Assembly: GCA_025937665.1 (NCBI GenBank)
Contig: JAICQW010000002.1
Span: forward strand, 1-34,040
From: Nitrososphaeraceae archaeon
GTDB taxonomy: Archaea > Thermoproteota > Nitrososphaeria > Nitrososphaerales > Nitrososphaeraceae
DNA length: 34,040 nt
Reading direction: 5' to 3'
Shown: in pieces, positions 10,451-20,671 of the stretch
How positions within the stretch are numbered: the stretch's first letter is position 1
Layout: every line of letters starts with the position of its first letter
The notes under the pieces: generated by a model
What the model saw: the letters and a program-made list of their open reading frames with translations, nothing else
Databases searched by the model: none
What the model was told of the DNA's origin: nothing
Made by a program: the position numbers and the translations under genes

Positions 10451-11323
10451 ATGAGCAAAGATAATTTTAATCCTGAAGAATTCAAAATGAGTCAAAGACA
10501 GAGTTGGGATAGCGTGGCAGCAGGATGGCAAAAGTGGTGGAAAACGATTGAAAATGGCGCACAAAAAGTCAGCGATAAATTAGTCGAACTCTCAGAGATT
10601 AGAGAAGGACAAAGGATTTTAGACATAGCAACAGGTATTGGCGAACCTGCAATTACCGCAGGGAAAATTGTAGGTCAGAAAGGACATGTTACTGCTACAG
10701 ATTTATCTTCAGAAATGTTGGCAATTGGGGAAGAAAGAGCAAGATCTCTGGGTCTACAGGATATAATGGAATTTGTACAGAGTGATGCCGAAAATCTGAA
10801 ACTAGGGACAGATGAAAAATTTGATGCAATTATTTGTAGATGGGGATTAATGTTTCTACCAAACCTGGATACTGCATTGAGTAATATACATGACAAATTA
10901 GTTTCCGGAGGAAAATTGGCAGCTGCTGTATGGTCCGAACCATCCAAAGTTCCGTTTATCAGTCTTTCCATGGATACTGCCAGAAAACATCTAGGTTCGT
11001 TACCGGGTCAGGGATTGCCTGGGCCATTAAGCTTGGCTGATGTAAATTCACTCAAAAAATCATTCGAGAAGGCGGGGTTCGTAGATATCCATTATGAGAG
11101 GATTCCGGTAATCTTTGAATTTGATTCTGCTGAGGACTACGTTAAATTCAATCAGGACATTGTTGCACCACTTCGTACAATCTTATCTAATGAGACTGAA
11201 ATCAAAAAACAACAAGTATGGGATGATATTACTGAGCAAACTAAACTGAAATATTCAGACCCTGATAGCCGACGCGTTAAATTTGTCAATGAAGCTATAT
11301 GCATAGTAGGACTTAACAAATAG
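10451..11323 (+). CDS. Class I SAM-dependent methyltransferase (UbiE-like)
   Basis: VLDIATGIGEPAITAG-type motif I (ILDIATGIGEPAI), DLSSEMLAIG, DAIICRWGLMFLPN. The ORF track starts at 10430; Met at 10451 (MSKDNFNPEEF) looks more likely. Confidence 0.88.
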   Translation: MSKDNFNPEEFKMSQRQSWDSVAAGWQKWWKTIENGAQKVSDKLVELSEIREGQRILDIATGIGEPAITAGKIVGQKGHVTATDLSSEMLAIGEERARSLGLQDIMEFVQSDAENLKLGTDEKFDAIICRWGLMFLPNLDTALSNIHDKLVSGGKLAAAVWSEPSKVPFISLSMDTARKHLGSLPGQGLPGPLSLADVNSLKKSFEKAGFVDIHYERIPVIFEFDSAEDYVKFNQDIVAPLRTILSNETEIKKQQVWDDITEQTKLKYSDPDSRRVKFVNEAICIVGLNK

Positions 11324-11453
11324 TCCACATAATCAAGGTCGGGATTCCATAATTTAGTTGAATGGTACCATCATCAATCTTTTAATCCTATACTTAGTAT
11401 CGTATGTTTTTTACAAATAGTAGTGATTTTTGGATAAGAAACATGTTTTGCAG

Positions 11454-11645
11454 CTAATGTATTTGTTTCAAGTTCCCATCATTCAATACGCTTGAGATCA
11501 TTCCCGATGCTGTAGGCAATGGCTCATCGACTATCGTGTTGGTAAAGAGAGGTAAAATGGTGTACAACCCAATTAATATGGCGACCACGCCCAAGATTAT
11601 TGCAATGATTATTCTTTTCTGATTCATTGATTTTAGGACCTCCAT
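11454..11645 (-). CDS. Small single-TM hypothetical protein
   Basis: RIIIAIILGVVAILIGLYTILPLF; located just downstream of the DM13 gene on the same strand. Confidence 0.6.
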   Translation of the reverse strand: MEVLKSMNQKRIIIAIILGVVAILIGLYTILPLFTNTIVDEPLPTASGMISSVLNDGNLKQIH

Positions 11646-11652
11646 CTAATTA

Positions 11653-12294
11653 TTAAAAGGTTAATTTTGCGCTGCCAAATAAAGTTGAGAATGCCTTACA
11701 CCAAATTAGTACTGTATTGTGATTTGATAGATCTGTACCAATAGGAATTTCATAATTCTGATTTCCGATATTACCTTTTAATCTTCCAAGATTTACAATG
11801 TCTGATGCCTCCTTTCCAGTTGAAAGATAAACATAGAGATCCGGACCATTCGTAGTTTTTAGATTTTCCAATCTCAGGAATGTTCTTCCATCGGTAAGAT
11901 CTATTACTTTAGCAATTCCCTCAGCTTTATGAAAACCATCTCCTGCATCTATGAAATTACCCATTAATGGTTGGGGCTTTGGTTGCATCGTAGAATCAGA
12001 CATGTTTTCATAAACAGTAGAATTCTGTTTTGAGAATTTGTTCATTATCACCTGCTTTTCATCCTGAGTCATGTTCAGAGCTGCCTGAATTCTTTGTTCC
12101 TCCGTCATGCTCATAAAGTTCTGGACATTGGATGAAGTCCCAAAGGATACATGCGTTTTGGTTGTTACTAAAAATACTGAAAATATTAGACCTGTGAAGA
12201 TCATCGCGCTAAGAACAATTTCCGTTGTTTTCAAATTATATTCACAGGAACAACGTGAATCTCTTTTAAAAATATTTATCCAGATCAGATCCAA
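11653..12294 (-). CDS. Membrane-anchored DM13-domain protein
   Basis: GFHKAEGIAKVIDLTDGRTFLRLENLKTTNGPDLYVYLSTGK...LGRLKGNIGNQNYEIPIGTDLSNHNTVLIWCKAFSTLFGSAKL. Confidence 0.85.
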   Translation of the reverse strand: MDLIWINIFKRDSRCSCEYNLKTTEIVLSAMIFTGLIFSVFLVTTKTHVSFGTSSNVQNFMSMTEEQRIQAALNMTQDEKQVIMNKFSKQNSTVYENMSDSTMQPKPQPLMGNFIDAGDGFHKAEGIAKVIDLTDGRTFLRLENLKTTNGPDLYVYLSTGKEASDIVNLGRLKGNIGNQNYEIPIGTDLSNHNTVLIWCKAFSTLFGSAKLTF

Positions 12295-12582
12295 ATCTAT
12301 ACAAGATTGTGAATAGTCCTATTATCGGCTTGTCGTCAGAAACATTAACTACAAATTTAAGAAGATTTGAATGTACAATTATCACATTTCTGTAAGATTA
12401 CCAGAAAAGCCAAGCTCAAGGAGAACGCTATACAGAATAATTGGCGAGTTACAACTGTGGATTTTTCACTGTTGTTGCTATTTCTAATTCTGTGACACTT
12501 TTTTGCCTCAGTTTTTTCGAGCGACACAAGTACCTGTAATCTCTGATCAACGAGGTACAAAGTAGCTGCAAACTTTGGATAA

Positions 12583-14715
12583 TTACTTTACAATATTAAA
12601 ATTATCTAGAATTTTTCCACTATGCGATATGAATTGTCCCATTAATGATTTATCGCCAATTATTATTTTTGTAAAGCCATAATCATTATCGTTTTGATAT
12701 ATTGATTCTTTTATTTGTCCCTCAAATTCATAATGGGATCTCCCGCCTGTGCCAGACTGTACGAAAACTGTATGTTTGTTTGGAAGCTTTATCCTTTCAT
12801 AGTTATGGTTGTCGCCCCACATCACCAGATCTACTCCATACTTATCTAACAGAGGTTGTATCGCATTTGTTTGGTCCTCATCTGCGCCATGCTTCGACGG
12901 GCTTGTGTATAGAGGAGTTGTTGTTACTACTATCTTCCAAGGCTTTGTTGTTGCTTTAAGTTCCTTTTCCAAGAACTGGGCATTTGAAGATGGTGATTTA
13001 TACGCATCCAGCATTATTACTCTTGCCGATCCTGCATCAAATGCATATACCATCGACGGCTGTCCAAATAAACCCGCATAGGAATCTGAGTCATGATCTC
13101 CTTTAGCGCCTTTCATCGGAATTCCTGCCTCCTTCAACTTATCCACTACTGGTTCAAATTCGTCAAGCGAGCCATACGAATAATCACCAAGTCCTAGCGT
13201 CAAGTTTATTTTATTATCTAACATTAGGTCTACCGTTTGTTCCCAGTTATCATTTACCGACGAACCCCAGTCTCCTGCCGCTCCTATATAATAGTTTGAT
13301 CCTGGAGTTGAGACTATATTTACAGATACTTCTGTTATGCTGGCATAGCTATTCAAAGTATTTCCATTGACAGTAATTCTTATGTATCTTGCATTGGTAT
13401 CCACAATATTGTATTTTTCAGGATCTAGTGTAGAACCTGTACTTTTGGAGCTTAGGACGTTTGTGAATGCTACTCCATCATTTGAGGTGGATATGACAAA
13501 ATTATTCTGCCTTTCGTTTCCTTTATACCAGGCAATACTGATGTCACAAACCTTGTTCGTTGTTCCTAAATCAAGTTGTATCCATGAACCCACACCGTTA
13601 TTAGACCATCTGGTGTCCAAATTATCATCAAGAACATTAATTCCAGGAAACCCAGTCTGACTAGCTGAAGTTTTAGCATTCTGAACATGACCAATAGTAC
13701 ATTGTACTTGCGATGGATTCGAGGAAGATACCATGGATTTGATTTCTGATATACTTGCATAATTATTTTGATTATTACCGTTAACGGTTATACGTATGTA
13801 TCTTGCATTAGTATCAACAACGTTGTATTTTTCATATGAAAGGGATTTTCCACTGCTTACTGTTGATAATACGGTCTTGTATGATTTTCCATCCTGCGAC
13901 GTTGAAACTATGAAATTATTCTGTCTTTCATTTCCTTTATACCAGGCAATATCCACGCTACAAATGTTCTTACTTGATCCTAAATCCAACTGAATGGATG
14001 AGCCTACACCATAATTAGACCAGACAGTGTTAAGATTATTATCAACTGCTTTTGAAGCTGGAAATCCAATTTGGCTAGGCGCAGACGCAGTTGCCTGCGA
14101 AACCTGGCTATTAGTACAGGATTGAGATGAACCCTTGTAACCATATATCTTAAATTCGCTGATACTAATCCAGTTGCTCTGCGTGTTCCCACTAACCATA
14201 ACTCTTACAAACCTGCCGGTTTGGGATTGAAGATTATACTTTTGCTCAGTTAACGATGTACCATCACTTTTACCGGAGTAAGCATTGGTAAATGTTTTAC
14301 CATCCTTTGATATTGATATTACAAATGTATTAACACGTTCATTTCCCCTATGCCAGTTAAGACCTACCGTGCATATTACGTTCTCTTGCCCAAGATCGAT
14401 CTGAATCCACGATCCAAGACCTAGATTAGACCATCTTGTATTGAGATTCTGATCGATTGCATGGGATGGTGGGTTAACCGAATCTGAGCCACTAGCAGTA
14501 ATCCCACTAACCGGAAGCTTTAAACAAGTATTAGACGTGGTAAACGGGTCATATTGCCCATTCACTTGAGAAGGTTGAACAAGAGGATTTGTGAAAATCA
14601 GAATAAGAAATGAGACAATGTAAATACCAATTTTTAATTGATTGCTACTTAAATGGTTAGAGAAGCCAAGTTTAGGTAAATTTCCTCTCAATACGGCATT
14701 TATCCACTTTATCAA
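12583..14715 (-). CDS. Secreted protein: three F5/8 type C (discoidin) domains plus C-terminal metallophosphoesterase
   Basis: Three repeats containing WSN.G.GS.IQ.DLG and W.(R/K)GNER.N.F; C-terminal GDWG, LGLGDYSYG, KGDHD, MWGDNHNYERI metal-binding motifs. Confidence 0.93.
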   Translation of the reverse strand: MIKWINAVLRGNLPKLGFSNHLSSNQLKIGIYIVSFLILIFTNPLVQPSQVNGQYDPFTTSNTCLKLPVSGITASGSDSVNPPSHAIDQNLNTRWSNLGLGSWIQIDLGQENVICTVGLNWHRGNERVNTFVISISKDGKTFTNAYSGKSDGTSLTEQKYNLQSQTGRFVRVMVSGNTQSNWISISEFKIYGYKGSSQSCTNSQVSQATASAPSQIGFPASKAVDNNLNTVWSNYGVGSSIQLDLGSSKNICSVDIAWYKGNERQNNFIVSTSQDGKSYKTVLSTVSSGKSLSYEKYNVVDTNARYIRITVNGNNQNNYASISEIKSMVSSSNPSQVQCTIGHVQNAKTSASQTGFPGINVLDDNLDTRWSNNGVGSWIQLDLGTTNKVCDISIAWYKGNERQNNFVISTSNDGVAFTNVLSSKSTGSTLDPEKYNIVDTNARYIRITVNGNTLNSYASITEVSVNIVSTPGSNYYIGAAGDWGSSVNDNWEQTVDLMLDNKINLTLGLGDYSYGSLDEFEPVVDKLKEAGIPMKGAKGDHDSDSYAGLFGQPSMVYAFDAGSARVIMLDAYKSPSSNAQFLEKELKATTKPWKIVVTTTPLYTSPSKHGADEDQTNAIQPLLDKYGVDLVMWGDNHNYERIKLPNKHTVFVQSGTGGRSHYEFEGQIKESIYQNDNDYGFTKIIIGDKSLMGQFISHSGKILDNFNIVK
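13321..14526 (-). repeat. Three tandem discoidin-encoding units, approx. 14526-14140, 14118-13735 and 13701-13321 on the minus strand
   Basis: Protein repeats (YNVVDTNARYIRITVNGN / YNIVDTNARYIRITVNGN) and visible DNA similarity (tatcttgcattagtatcaacaacgttgtatttttca vs tatcttgcattggtatccacaatattgtatttttca). Confidence 0.85.
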
Positions 14716-15010
14716 TTCTATTATATCACAAAATCCCTTGTCACAGTAAACTGATGTTTGGTATTTAATTCAATGAGGTGTAAAAACTTTTGCAAGGCCC
14801 ATTCTTTTTCAATCAAGACTAGAAATGCACTGAATATTCTTGAATCAAATAAAAATGCAAGTTTAGCAATTAAATCTACAGACATGGAATGATATCATGT
14901 TTTGATGATCGCGTCAATAGACTGAATAATTGCAGAAGAGTTTGTTAATGTACAAATCTTTCTTATTTACATCGAAATAATATCAACATATGGTCGGAGA
15001 AACGAAGGGA

Positions 15011-15547
15011 CTAATTAGCAGAAGGCTGTTGAGAGTCCCCTTTAGCCATTATTTCTGATCTAATTGAGGTCAATGATTGGTCGATTTGATATATCGCCAG
15101 TTTATCTCTTCCAATTATCTCAAATTTTTGAAGAATAGTCCCAAACAAGGTTTCTTCTTCTATTTGTTCACTTACAAACCATTGTAAGAAAGAATATGTA
15201 GCACGATCTTTTTCTCTTTCGGCAATCTCTACTAAATTATTTATAAGTTTTGTAACAGTCTGTTCACTTTTCAAACCTGCCTGGAAAGTAGATTCCAATG
15301 AATCAAAATTTCCCTTAGGCTTTTCGGTTGCTGGTATTATTGCTTCAGCTCCTGCATTATTAAGGTAGTGAACGAATTTCAACATATGTGTATTCTCCTC
15401 GGCAGCTTGTTCAAAAAAGAACGTCGCACCTCCATTATATCCGGTTCTTTCACACCATGATCCAATTGCAACATATGCCTGAGTTGATGATGCTTCATAA
15501 GAAATTTGATCATTAATTGCCTTTGCAAGTTCGGTTGATATTCTCAT
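15011..15547 (-). CDS. Ferritin-like iron-storage protein
   Basis: 178 aa: LAKAINDQISYEASSTQAYVAIGSWCE, FFFEQAAEENTHMLKFVHYLNNAGA, FLQWFVSEQIEEETLF. Confidence 0.93.
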   Translation of the reverse strand: MRISTELAKAINDQISYEASSTQAYVAIGSWCERTGYNGGATFFFEQAAEENTHMLKFVHYLNNAGAEAIIPATEKPKGNFDSLESTFQAGLKSEQTVTKLINNLVEIAEREKDRATYSFLQWFVSEQIEEETLFGTILQKFEIIGRDKLAIYQIDQSLTSIRSEIMAKGDSQQPSAN

Positions 15548-15686
15548 TGTAATATTCTATACATTCTCATATATCTATATTTTTGTAATTGCTAGATGTT
15601 GATTTGAGAAAAAGGAACTTTAAGAATCGCCCGCTTCCTAATCAAATAATGTATTTTAAGATAGAGCTGATTGTTAGATCTAGTTA

Positions 15687-16418
15687 CTAGATCCCAGTCA
15701 TATTAGATATTTTTTGCTTTAACTCGCTAATTGGTGTCTGGACGTCTGCTTTATTTTGAACTTTTGATTTTAAAGGGGAGATCAAGCTCAGTACATCTTC
15801 AGCTGAACTTTTCATTGTTTGATTAAGCATGGGCAATGAGTCCTCAATGAGAGACTCTGCCCTTGAAATAAAACCACTTGCATCCTGATATTCAATTATC
15901 TCAACCACTTTCCCTTCTCTCACACCCGATTCATATTCGGTATTTGCAACGTCGAATAACCATGAAGCTACAATTAGGTTCAACGTACTATTTTCTTGTG
16001 GTACAATTAGTTTAATTGCATCGTTTAGCAACTGATTTGACTTTTCAGTCTCCTCAGTAAATTGAGATAGGTCTAATTTTTCTACATTTCGTGATAGCTC
16101 ACTCAATGAAGTATATAATGTATGATTAAGATTACTATCAACGGTAACAAGAGGAGCTTCTATAAAATCATATATTTCTACTATAGGGTGTAAGATATGA
16201 GCCCGGGTTAATGTAATATTTCCGTCCTCTTTATTCACAATTGCCTGTTCAAGATGACCTTTCATCTGTTCAATATTATACACGTATTCTATTTGGTTCG
16301 GCATTTGACCCGAGACTAATCCAAATGTTGAAACTTGCAGGCTCAAAAATAGAAAGCTGCCAAGGCAAGAGAGTATAAATAAATTAGATTTTGTAATACT
16401 TAAGTTAAATTTTCTCAA
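15687..16418 (-). CDS. Secreted hypothetical protein
   Basis: 243 aa with N-terminal signal-like hydrophobic stretch (LFILSCLGSFLFLSLQVSTFGLVSG). Confidence 0.75.
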   Translation of the reverse strand: MRKFNLSITKSNLFILSCLGSFLFLSLQVSTFGLVSGQMPNQIEYVYNIEQMKGHLEQAIVNKEDGNITLTRAHILHPIVEIYDFIEAPLVTVDSNLNHTLYTSLSELSRNVEKLDLSQFTEETEKSNQLLNDAIKLIVPQENSTLNLIVASWLFDVANTEYESGVREGKVVEIIEYQDASGFISRAESLIEDSLPMLNQTMKSSAEDVLSLISPLKSKVQNKADVQTPISELKQKISNMTGI

Positions 16419-16674
16419 TGATGATCAGCTATCTAAATAACGGCTAATTTAAGGCTTATCAAGATTCTCATTGCAGAGAAAGAACTCCAGAAATCAAATG
16501 AACTCTCCTTATGTTAATGCATCCTAATCGATCATTTACTTCCGAAGGAATATTGACAAACCCAAAAATAAATAGATAAATCTTAACATTATGACATGAG
16601 AGATTTTCTTTACTGTTCTGTCTCATTGCGTGCTGCATTTTACCAATTATGGGACCATCAAGTGACTTTGGTAA

Positions 16675-17067
16675 TTATCTGGGAGGAGTAGTATTAACGA
16701 TAATTGATTTGTTTGTGGTACTTGAGTTTACGAAGACGACGTTAGAATTTTCACAACCAAAGCCATCTCCATCAGAATCTAAACCAAAAGTGTCCGGAGC
16801 TAATACTGTAAAATTTCTGTAGGGGATATCTGTACAAGTCAAATTGGCAGAAAATGTGGTAACACAAAAATCTGGATATGAAGGGTCACAGGGATTGCTC
16901 ATATTACCCGCAGAGCCATTCTCCTGTATCTGACTTGCATTTATTTGTAATTCTCGTGGTTGTGGTACAGTAATGTTCATTTGACCACTTGCATAATCAA
17001 TAATTCCAAAGCCAGAACCTAATGGGAAAGATACTGTTAGCAATAAGATGTATAGTTTTAAACTCAT
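16675..17067 (-). CDS. Secreted protein with excalibur-like calcium-binding motif
   Basis: CDPSYPDFCVTTFSANLTCTDIPYRNFTVLAPDTFGLDSDGDGFGCEN; signal-like N-terminus. Confidence 0.8.
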   Translation of the reverse strand: MSLKLYILLLTVSFPLGSGFGIIDYASGQMNITVPQPRELQINASQIQENGSAGNMSNPCDPSYPDFCVTTFSANLTCTDIPYRNFTVLAPDTFGLDSDGDGFGCENSNVVFVNSSTTNKSIIVNTTPPR

Positions 17068-17087
17068 GCATATTTTAGTATAGACTA

Positions 17088-17396
17088 GATATTTAAGTGA
17101 ACTGATAGTCTAAATAAATTCGGAGCCAATGATATCGTTGGCCAGTTAGTATTACTCCCATTTGTCCAGAATGAGAAAACAAAGTCTCGGTATTCCTCAC
17201 CAGCCCTTTTTAACAGATCGGAGTATTCATTGGTCGTTCTTTCTCTTCCAGTCGCGATGCACATCATATGTATATCAAAAAGTTTGCGAAAGTGTGTTTT
17301 TCCGGTTCTGAAACCATTGTGTTCAGCGATGTAAACTGTTCCTTTATTAGGGTATCGCTGATAAATGTTTGAAAGTATTTTAACACATTCGTCCTA
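17088..17396 (-). pseudogene. C-terminal remnant of an O-methyltransferase (class I, plant-OMT/hydroxyneurosporene type)
   Basis: Minus-strand reading beyond the 17085..17267 ORF: *DECVKILSNIYQRYPNKGTVYIAEHNGFRTGKTHFRKLFDIHMMCIATGRERTTNEYSDLLKRAG, matching the family pattern (DDE.C..IL.N, FDLxM, GGRERT.xEYxxLLxxAG). N-terminal catalytic half missing; TAG at 17394-17396. Confidence 0.8.
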
Positions 17397-17405
17397 TTGT
17401 AGATT

Positions 17406-18179
17406 ATGTCAGAAGCTAACAAGTCTTTTCATCCAGATGAAATTGATGTTTCAATATCTGAAATCTCAGACGGGATATATCGTATATCTGGTTTTGTTGA
17501 AACATACGGTATTACGTTTAATCAGTTTTTGATCCAGGATGAATGTCCAACCCTAATTCACACAGGGCCCATGGGCATGTACAACAAAATAGAGGAAAAA
17601 GTAAAGGAAGTTATTAACATTGAAAAATTAGCCTACGTTGCATTTTTACATTTTGAAAGCGATGAGTGGGGAGGTATGGAGTTTCTCAAATCACCAAAGG
17701 CAAAGCTTGTATGCAGCGATTTGAGTTCCAAGTTGAATCTCACAGGTTGGTATAACGTTCCCTGCGATCATATATCGTTTTGGGACAATGAACTTCTCAA
17801 AACTGGCAAACGTGTTCTTAGATTCATAATGACTCCACATGTTCACCATTGGGATAGCATGATGATCTTCGAAGAGACCACCAAATCATTATTTCCATCG
17901 GATCTTTTTATTCAACCAGGAAAAAATAGGGCAATAGTTTCTAGTGATCTCTCAGACGACATGATTCAGTTGTATAAGACGGTGGGAATTTTCGGCAGTG
18001 AGGAACCTGTAAGGCAAACTACCAGAAGACTTGTAAAACTTGAGCCAAAAATTATCTTCCCCATGCATGGGGGTTGCATAGATGCTTCAATGTTCCCTTC
18101 TTACACAGACGCTTTAATGAAAAATGAATTTGCATATTCAGGTAATATACTGGGTCAAAAGGTTCAAATCGTTACTTGA
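17406..18179 (+). CDS. MBL-fold metallo-hydrolase of the oxygen-binding diiron (flavodiiron/ODP) type, without flavodoxin domain
   Basis: HFESDEWGG (HxExDxxG) motif, PHVHHWDSMMIFEETTKSLFPSDLF, IFPMHGGC. Confidence 0.85.
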   Translation: MSEANKSFHPDEIDVSISEISDGIYRISGFVETYGITFNQFLIQDECPTLIHTGPMGMYNKIEEKVKEVINIEKLAYVAFLHFESDEWGGMEFLKSPKAKLVCSDLSSKLNLTGWYNVPCDHISFWDNELLKTGKRVLRFIMTPHVHHWDSMMIFEETTKSLFPSDLFIQPGKNRAIVSSDLSDDMIQLYKTVGIFGSEEPVRQTTRRLVKLEPKIIFPMHGGCIDASMFPSYTDALMKNEFAYSGNILGQKVQIVT

Positions 18180-18393
18180 GATTTAATTAATTTCAAGATT
18201 TACATCAATATCAATTTTTATTACATCAGTTAATTACAAAAATCTTTGCAATTTTCTCGATATTAACCACGGACATCTTCGATTCTAATAAGAAGAGTTA
18301 TTAGATTAAAATCAATAGTCTGTAACCTTCTGTCGGTAAAGACAAATTTTAGATAAATTCTTGGTTACACATGATAACAAATATACATGACAA

Positions 18394-18951
18394 ATGAAAC
18401 TGATTGATTCGATGAACGTTCAGAAATTCCTTTTAATATTTTTGGTATTCTCATTAGTTTCCATTATGAATGCAGTTTCATTTTTTAGTACAGGTTATGC
18501 ACAACAAGGACAAACAGAGACATCCATCGAATCGCCTCAATTCCTTGCAATTCAGAATGCACAATCTGGCACCATTTCAGAAATTAATTCCACTACTTTT
18601 TTACTCCAATTAAATGATTTGGCCGACAAGCTAATCCTATTTTCTGATAGACCTGATAGAGTAGTAGTCACTCAAAGCAATCAGGAATTTGTCGGAAACT
18701 GGACATCAGGAGAAGAAAGTTTCCGACTAGATCCTCCAAATGCTGTTTTAGTAGTAGATGATCAAAAAGAAGATACTATTGAGATAGAGCTTTACAATCC
18801 CAAATATGAGAGTGAGGAAAGGAAAATAAGTTACAACTTTACTTTTCTTGGTAATAAAACAACAGTTTCTGATCTTCCAAATGAGCTAGGAAAATCAGTC
18901 TTAATAATTGATTCCTTTCCTATGGCGGTAAATTCGCAGGTTACAGATTGA
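18394..18951 (+). CDS. Secreted hypothetical protein (LxFSDRPDR-type exported family)
   Basis: Signal peptide, AQSGTISEINSTTFLLQLNDLADKLILFSDRPDRVV...DPPNAVLVVDD...IEIELYNPKYE. Confidence 0.75.
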   Translation: MKLIDSMNVQKFLLIFLVFSLVSIMNAVSFFSTGYAQQGQTETSIESPQFLAIQNAQSGTISEINSTTFLLQLNDLADKLILFSDRPDRVVVTQSNQEFVGNWTSGEESFRLDPPNAVLVVDDQKEDTIEIELYNPKYESEERKISYNFTFLGNKTTVSDLPNELGKSVLIIDSFPMAVNSQVTD

Positions 18952-19326
18952 TAATACTGGATAATCATAATTCCTAGAATTAGTCATAGCATAGTTTACA
19001 ATATGGTGGCCTAGTCAGACATTTCTTATCGATAGTAACTTCCAGAATTGTAGGAATACTTGTTAGTTATATCATTTGTAAGAAACGAATTTATCAGAAT
19101 TTCGATTACAATAGTGCATAATTTAAATCGATTACTGCTTTGGTAATAGAATTCTGCGTAGTGTTAGTCGATTGTATTTATTTTTTCACATCAGCCAAGT
19201 TTTTTCATAGGAGCTAAGCTTGTTTCGAGCTTTCATAAACTTTAGTAGATTGTCTTGAACTCTGATATCAGGATAGGATTTGTACAATTAATTACTTATT
19301 TATACACCCACAATCTCTATATCGTC

Positions 19327-20337
19327 ATGAATGTTCAAGCATATGCAGCTCATGAACCCGGAGGAAAATTAGAAACTTTTGAGTACGAACTCGGCTCACT
19401 AAAACCCGATGAAGTAGAGATAGATGTCGAGTACTGTGGAATTTGTCATAGTGATTTGCATATGCTTAAAAACGATTGGGGTTTTACACGATATCCATTT
19501 GTACCAGGACATGAGATCATCGGAAAAGTAACTGATATTGGAAATGCTGTAACCCATCTGGAACTAGGACAATATGTAGGATTAGGTTGGCGAGCACGTT
19601 CTTGCCTAGTATGTGACCAGTGTTTGAGCGGTCATCATAATCGCTGTCTTAAGGGTCAGGATGTCATCGTTGGCAGACATGGTGGTTATGCAAATAAGGT
19701 ACGTTGTCAAGCACTATGGGCCTTTCCCTTGCCTAAGAACATTAATGTTAAAAGTGCTGGTCCATTGTTTTGTGGTGGAATTACAGTTTTCAATCCAATT
19801 ATTCAAAATAATATCAAGTCTACAGATCATGTGGCGGTTGTTGGAATAGGAGGATTAGGACATATGGCCATTAAATTTCTTAATTCTTGGGGATGCGAGG
19901 TTACTGCCATGTCTACCAATCCTGAAAAAGAGAGGGAAGCGCAGCAATTTGGAGCCGATCATTTCATAAACACTACCGGCGCAGATGCATTGAAACCATA
20001 TTCAAATCGTTTTGATATGGTAATGGTTACTGCAAACGTCGATCTGAATTGGGACTCTTACATTAAGACGCTACGTCCGGGAGGTAGGTTACATATTGTT
20101 GGAGCAGCCTCACAAGTGAATGCAGCGGTGTTTCCATTAATTTCTGGTGAGAAATCTATCGGCGGTTCTCCTATTGGAGGTCCCGCAGATATTCTAAAGA
20201 TGCTAGATTTTTGCAATCGCCATGGTATTGAGCCTGTCATTGAAGAGCTTCCGATTTCACGCGTTAATGAGGCAATCGCTCGTCTTGCAGCAGGCAAGGC
20301 ACGTTATCGAATTGTCTTGAGCAGTGATTTCAAGTAG
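19327..20337 (+). CDS. Zinc-dependent NAD(P) alcohol dehydrogenase (CAD/YahK/Ahr-like)
   Basis: CGICHSDLHMLKNDWG, PGHEIIGKV, CLVCDQCLSGHHNRC structural-zinc cysteines, VGIGGLGHMAIKF. The ORF starts at 19255; Met at 19327 (MNVQAYAAHEPG) fits the family better. Confidence 0.93.
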   Translation: MNVQAYAAHEPGGKLETFEYELGSLKPDEVEIDVEYCGICHSDLHMLKNDWGFTRYPFVPGHEIIGKVTDIGNAVTHLELGQYVGLGWRARSCLVCDQCLSGHHNRCLKGQDVIVGRHGGYANKVRCQALWAFPLPKNINVKSAGPLFCGGITVFNPIIQNNIKSTDHVAVVGIGGLGHMAIKFLNSWGCEVTAMSTNPEKEREAQQFGADHFINTTGADALKPYSNRFDMVMVTANVDLNWDSYIKTLRPGGRLHIVGAASQVNAAVFPLISGEKSIGGSPIGGPADILKMLDFCNRHGIEPVIEELPISRVNEAIARLAAGKARYRIVLSSDFK

Positions 20338-20638
20338 TCAACCTTGTATTCTGCTCAACCTTCTATAGGGCAGAAGCAGTTAGCACCCCACGTTTCATTG
20401 TAACCCGGAATGGAACCCTTGCCTCTGTCTTGACAAGATATATGCGCGTTGTGCAAGAGATGTCATTTATCAAGACAAATGATCAAGGGATATACGATGT
20501 TAAGGTTGAAGGATATAATATCAAAATAAGAGTTTAGGTCACGCCTATTCCTTGCTTCTCATGTTGTTTTTGACTGGCTTCATTTATACAACCACTTATT
20601 ATTTTCACGAAATTGTAAATTAAACATAAAGTTGGAAA

Positions 20639-20653
20639 ATATATATATATACA
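20639..20653 (+). promoter_or_regulatory. TATA-like promoter element of the cupredoxin gene
   Basis: aatatatatatatac about 20-30 bp before ATG 20672, spacing compatible with an archaeal leaderless transcript. Confidence 0.45.
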
Positions 20654-20671
20654 AGCCATAAACAAGACGTA

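Noticed and set aside
12357-12560. 67-aa minus ORF with TTG start
   Set aside because: No motif and unfavourable start; probably intergenic noise.
12702-14192. Several ORFs inside 12583..14715 (12702, 12809, 13367, 13566, 13796, 14004)
   Set aside because: Alternative or antisense frames of the discoidin/phosphoesterase gene; their similarity to each other comes from the tandem repeats.
20639-20653. TA dinucleotide run as a microsatellite
   Set aside because: Short, and positioned like a TATA box.
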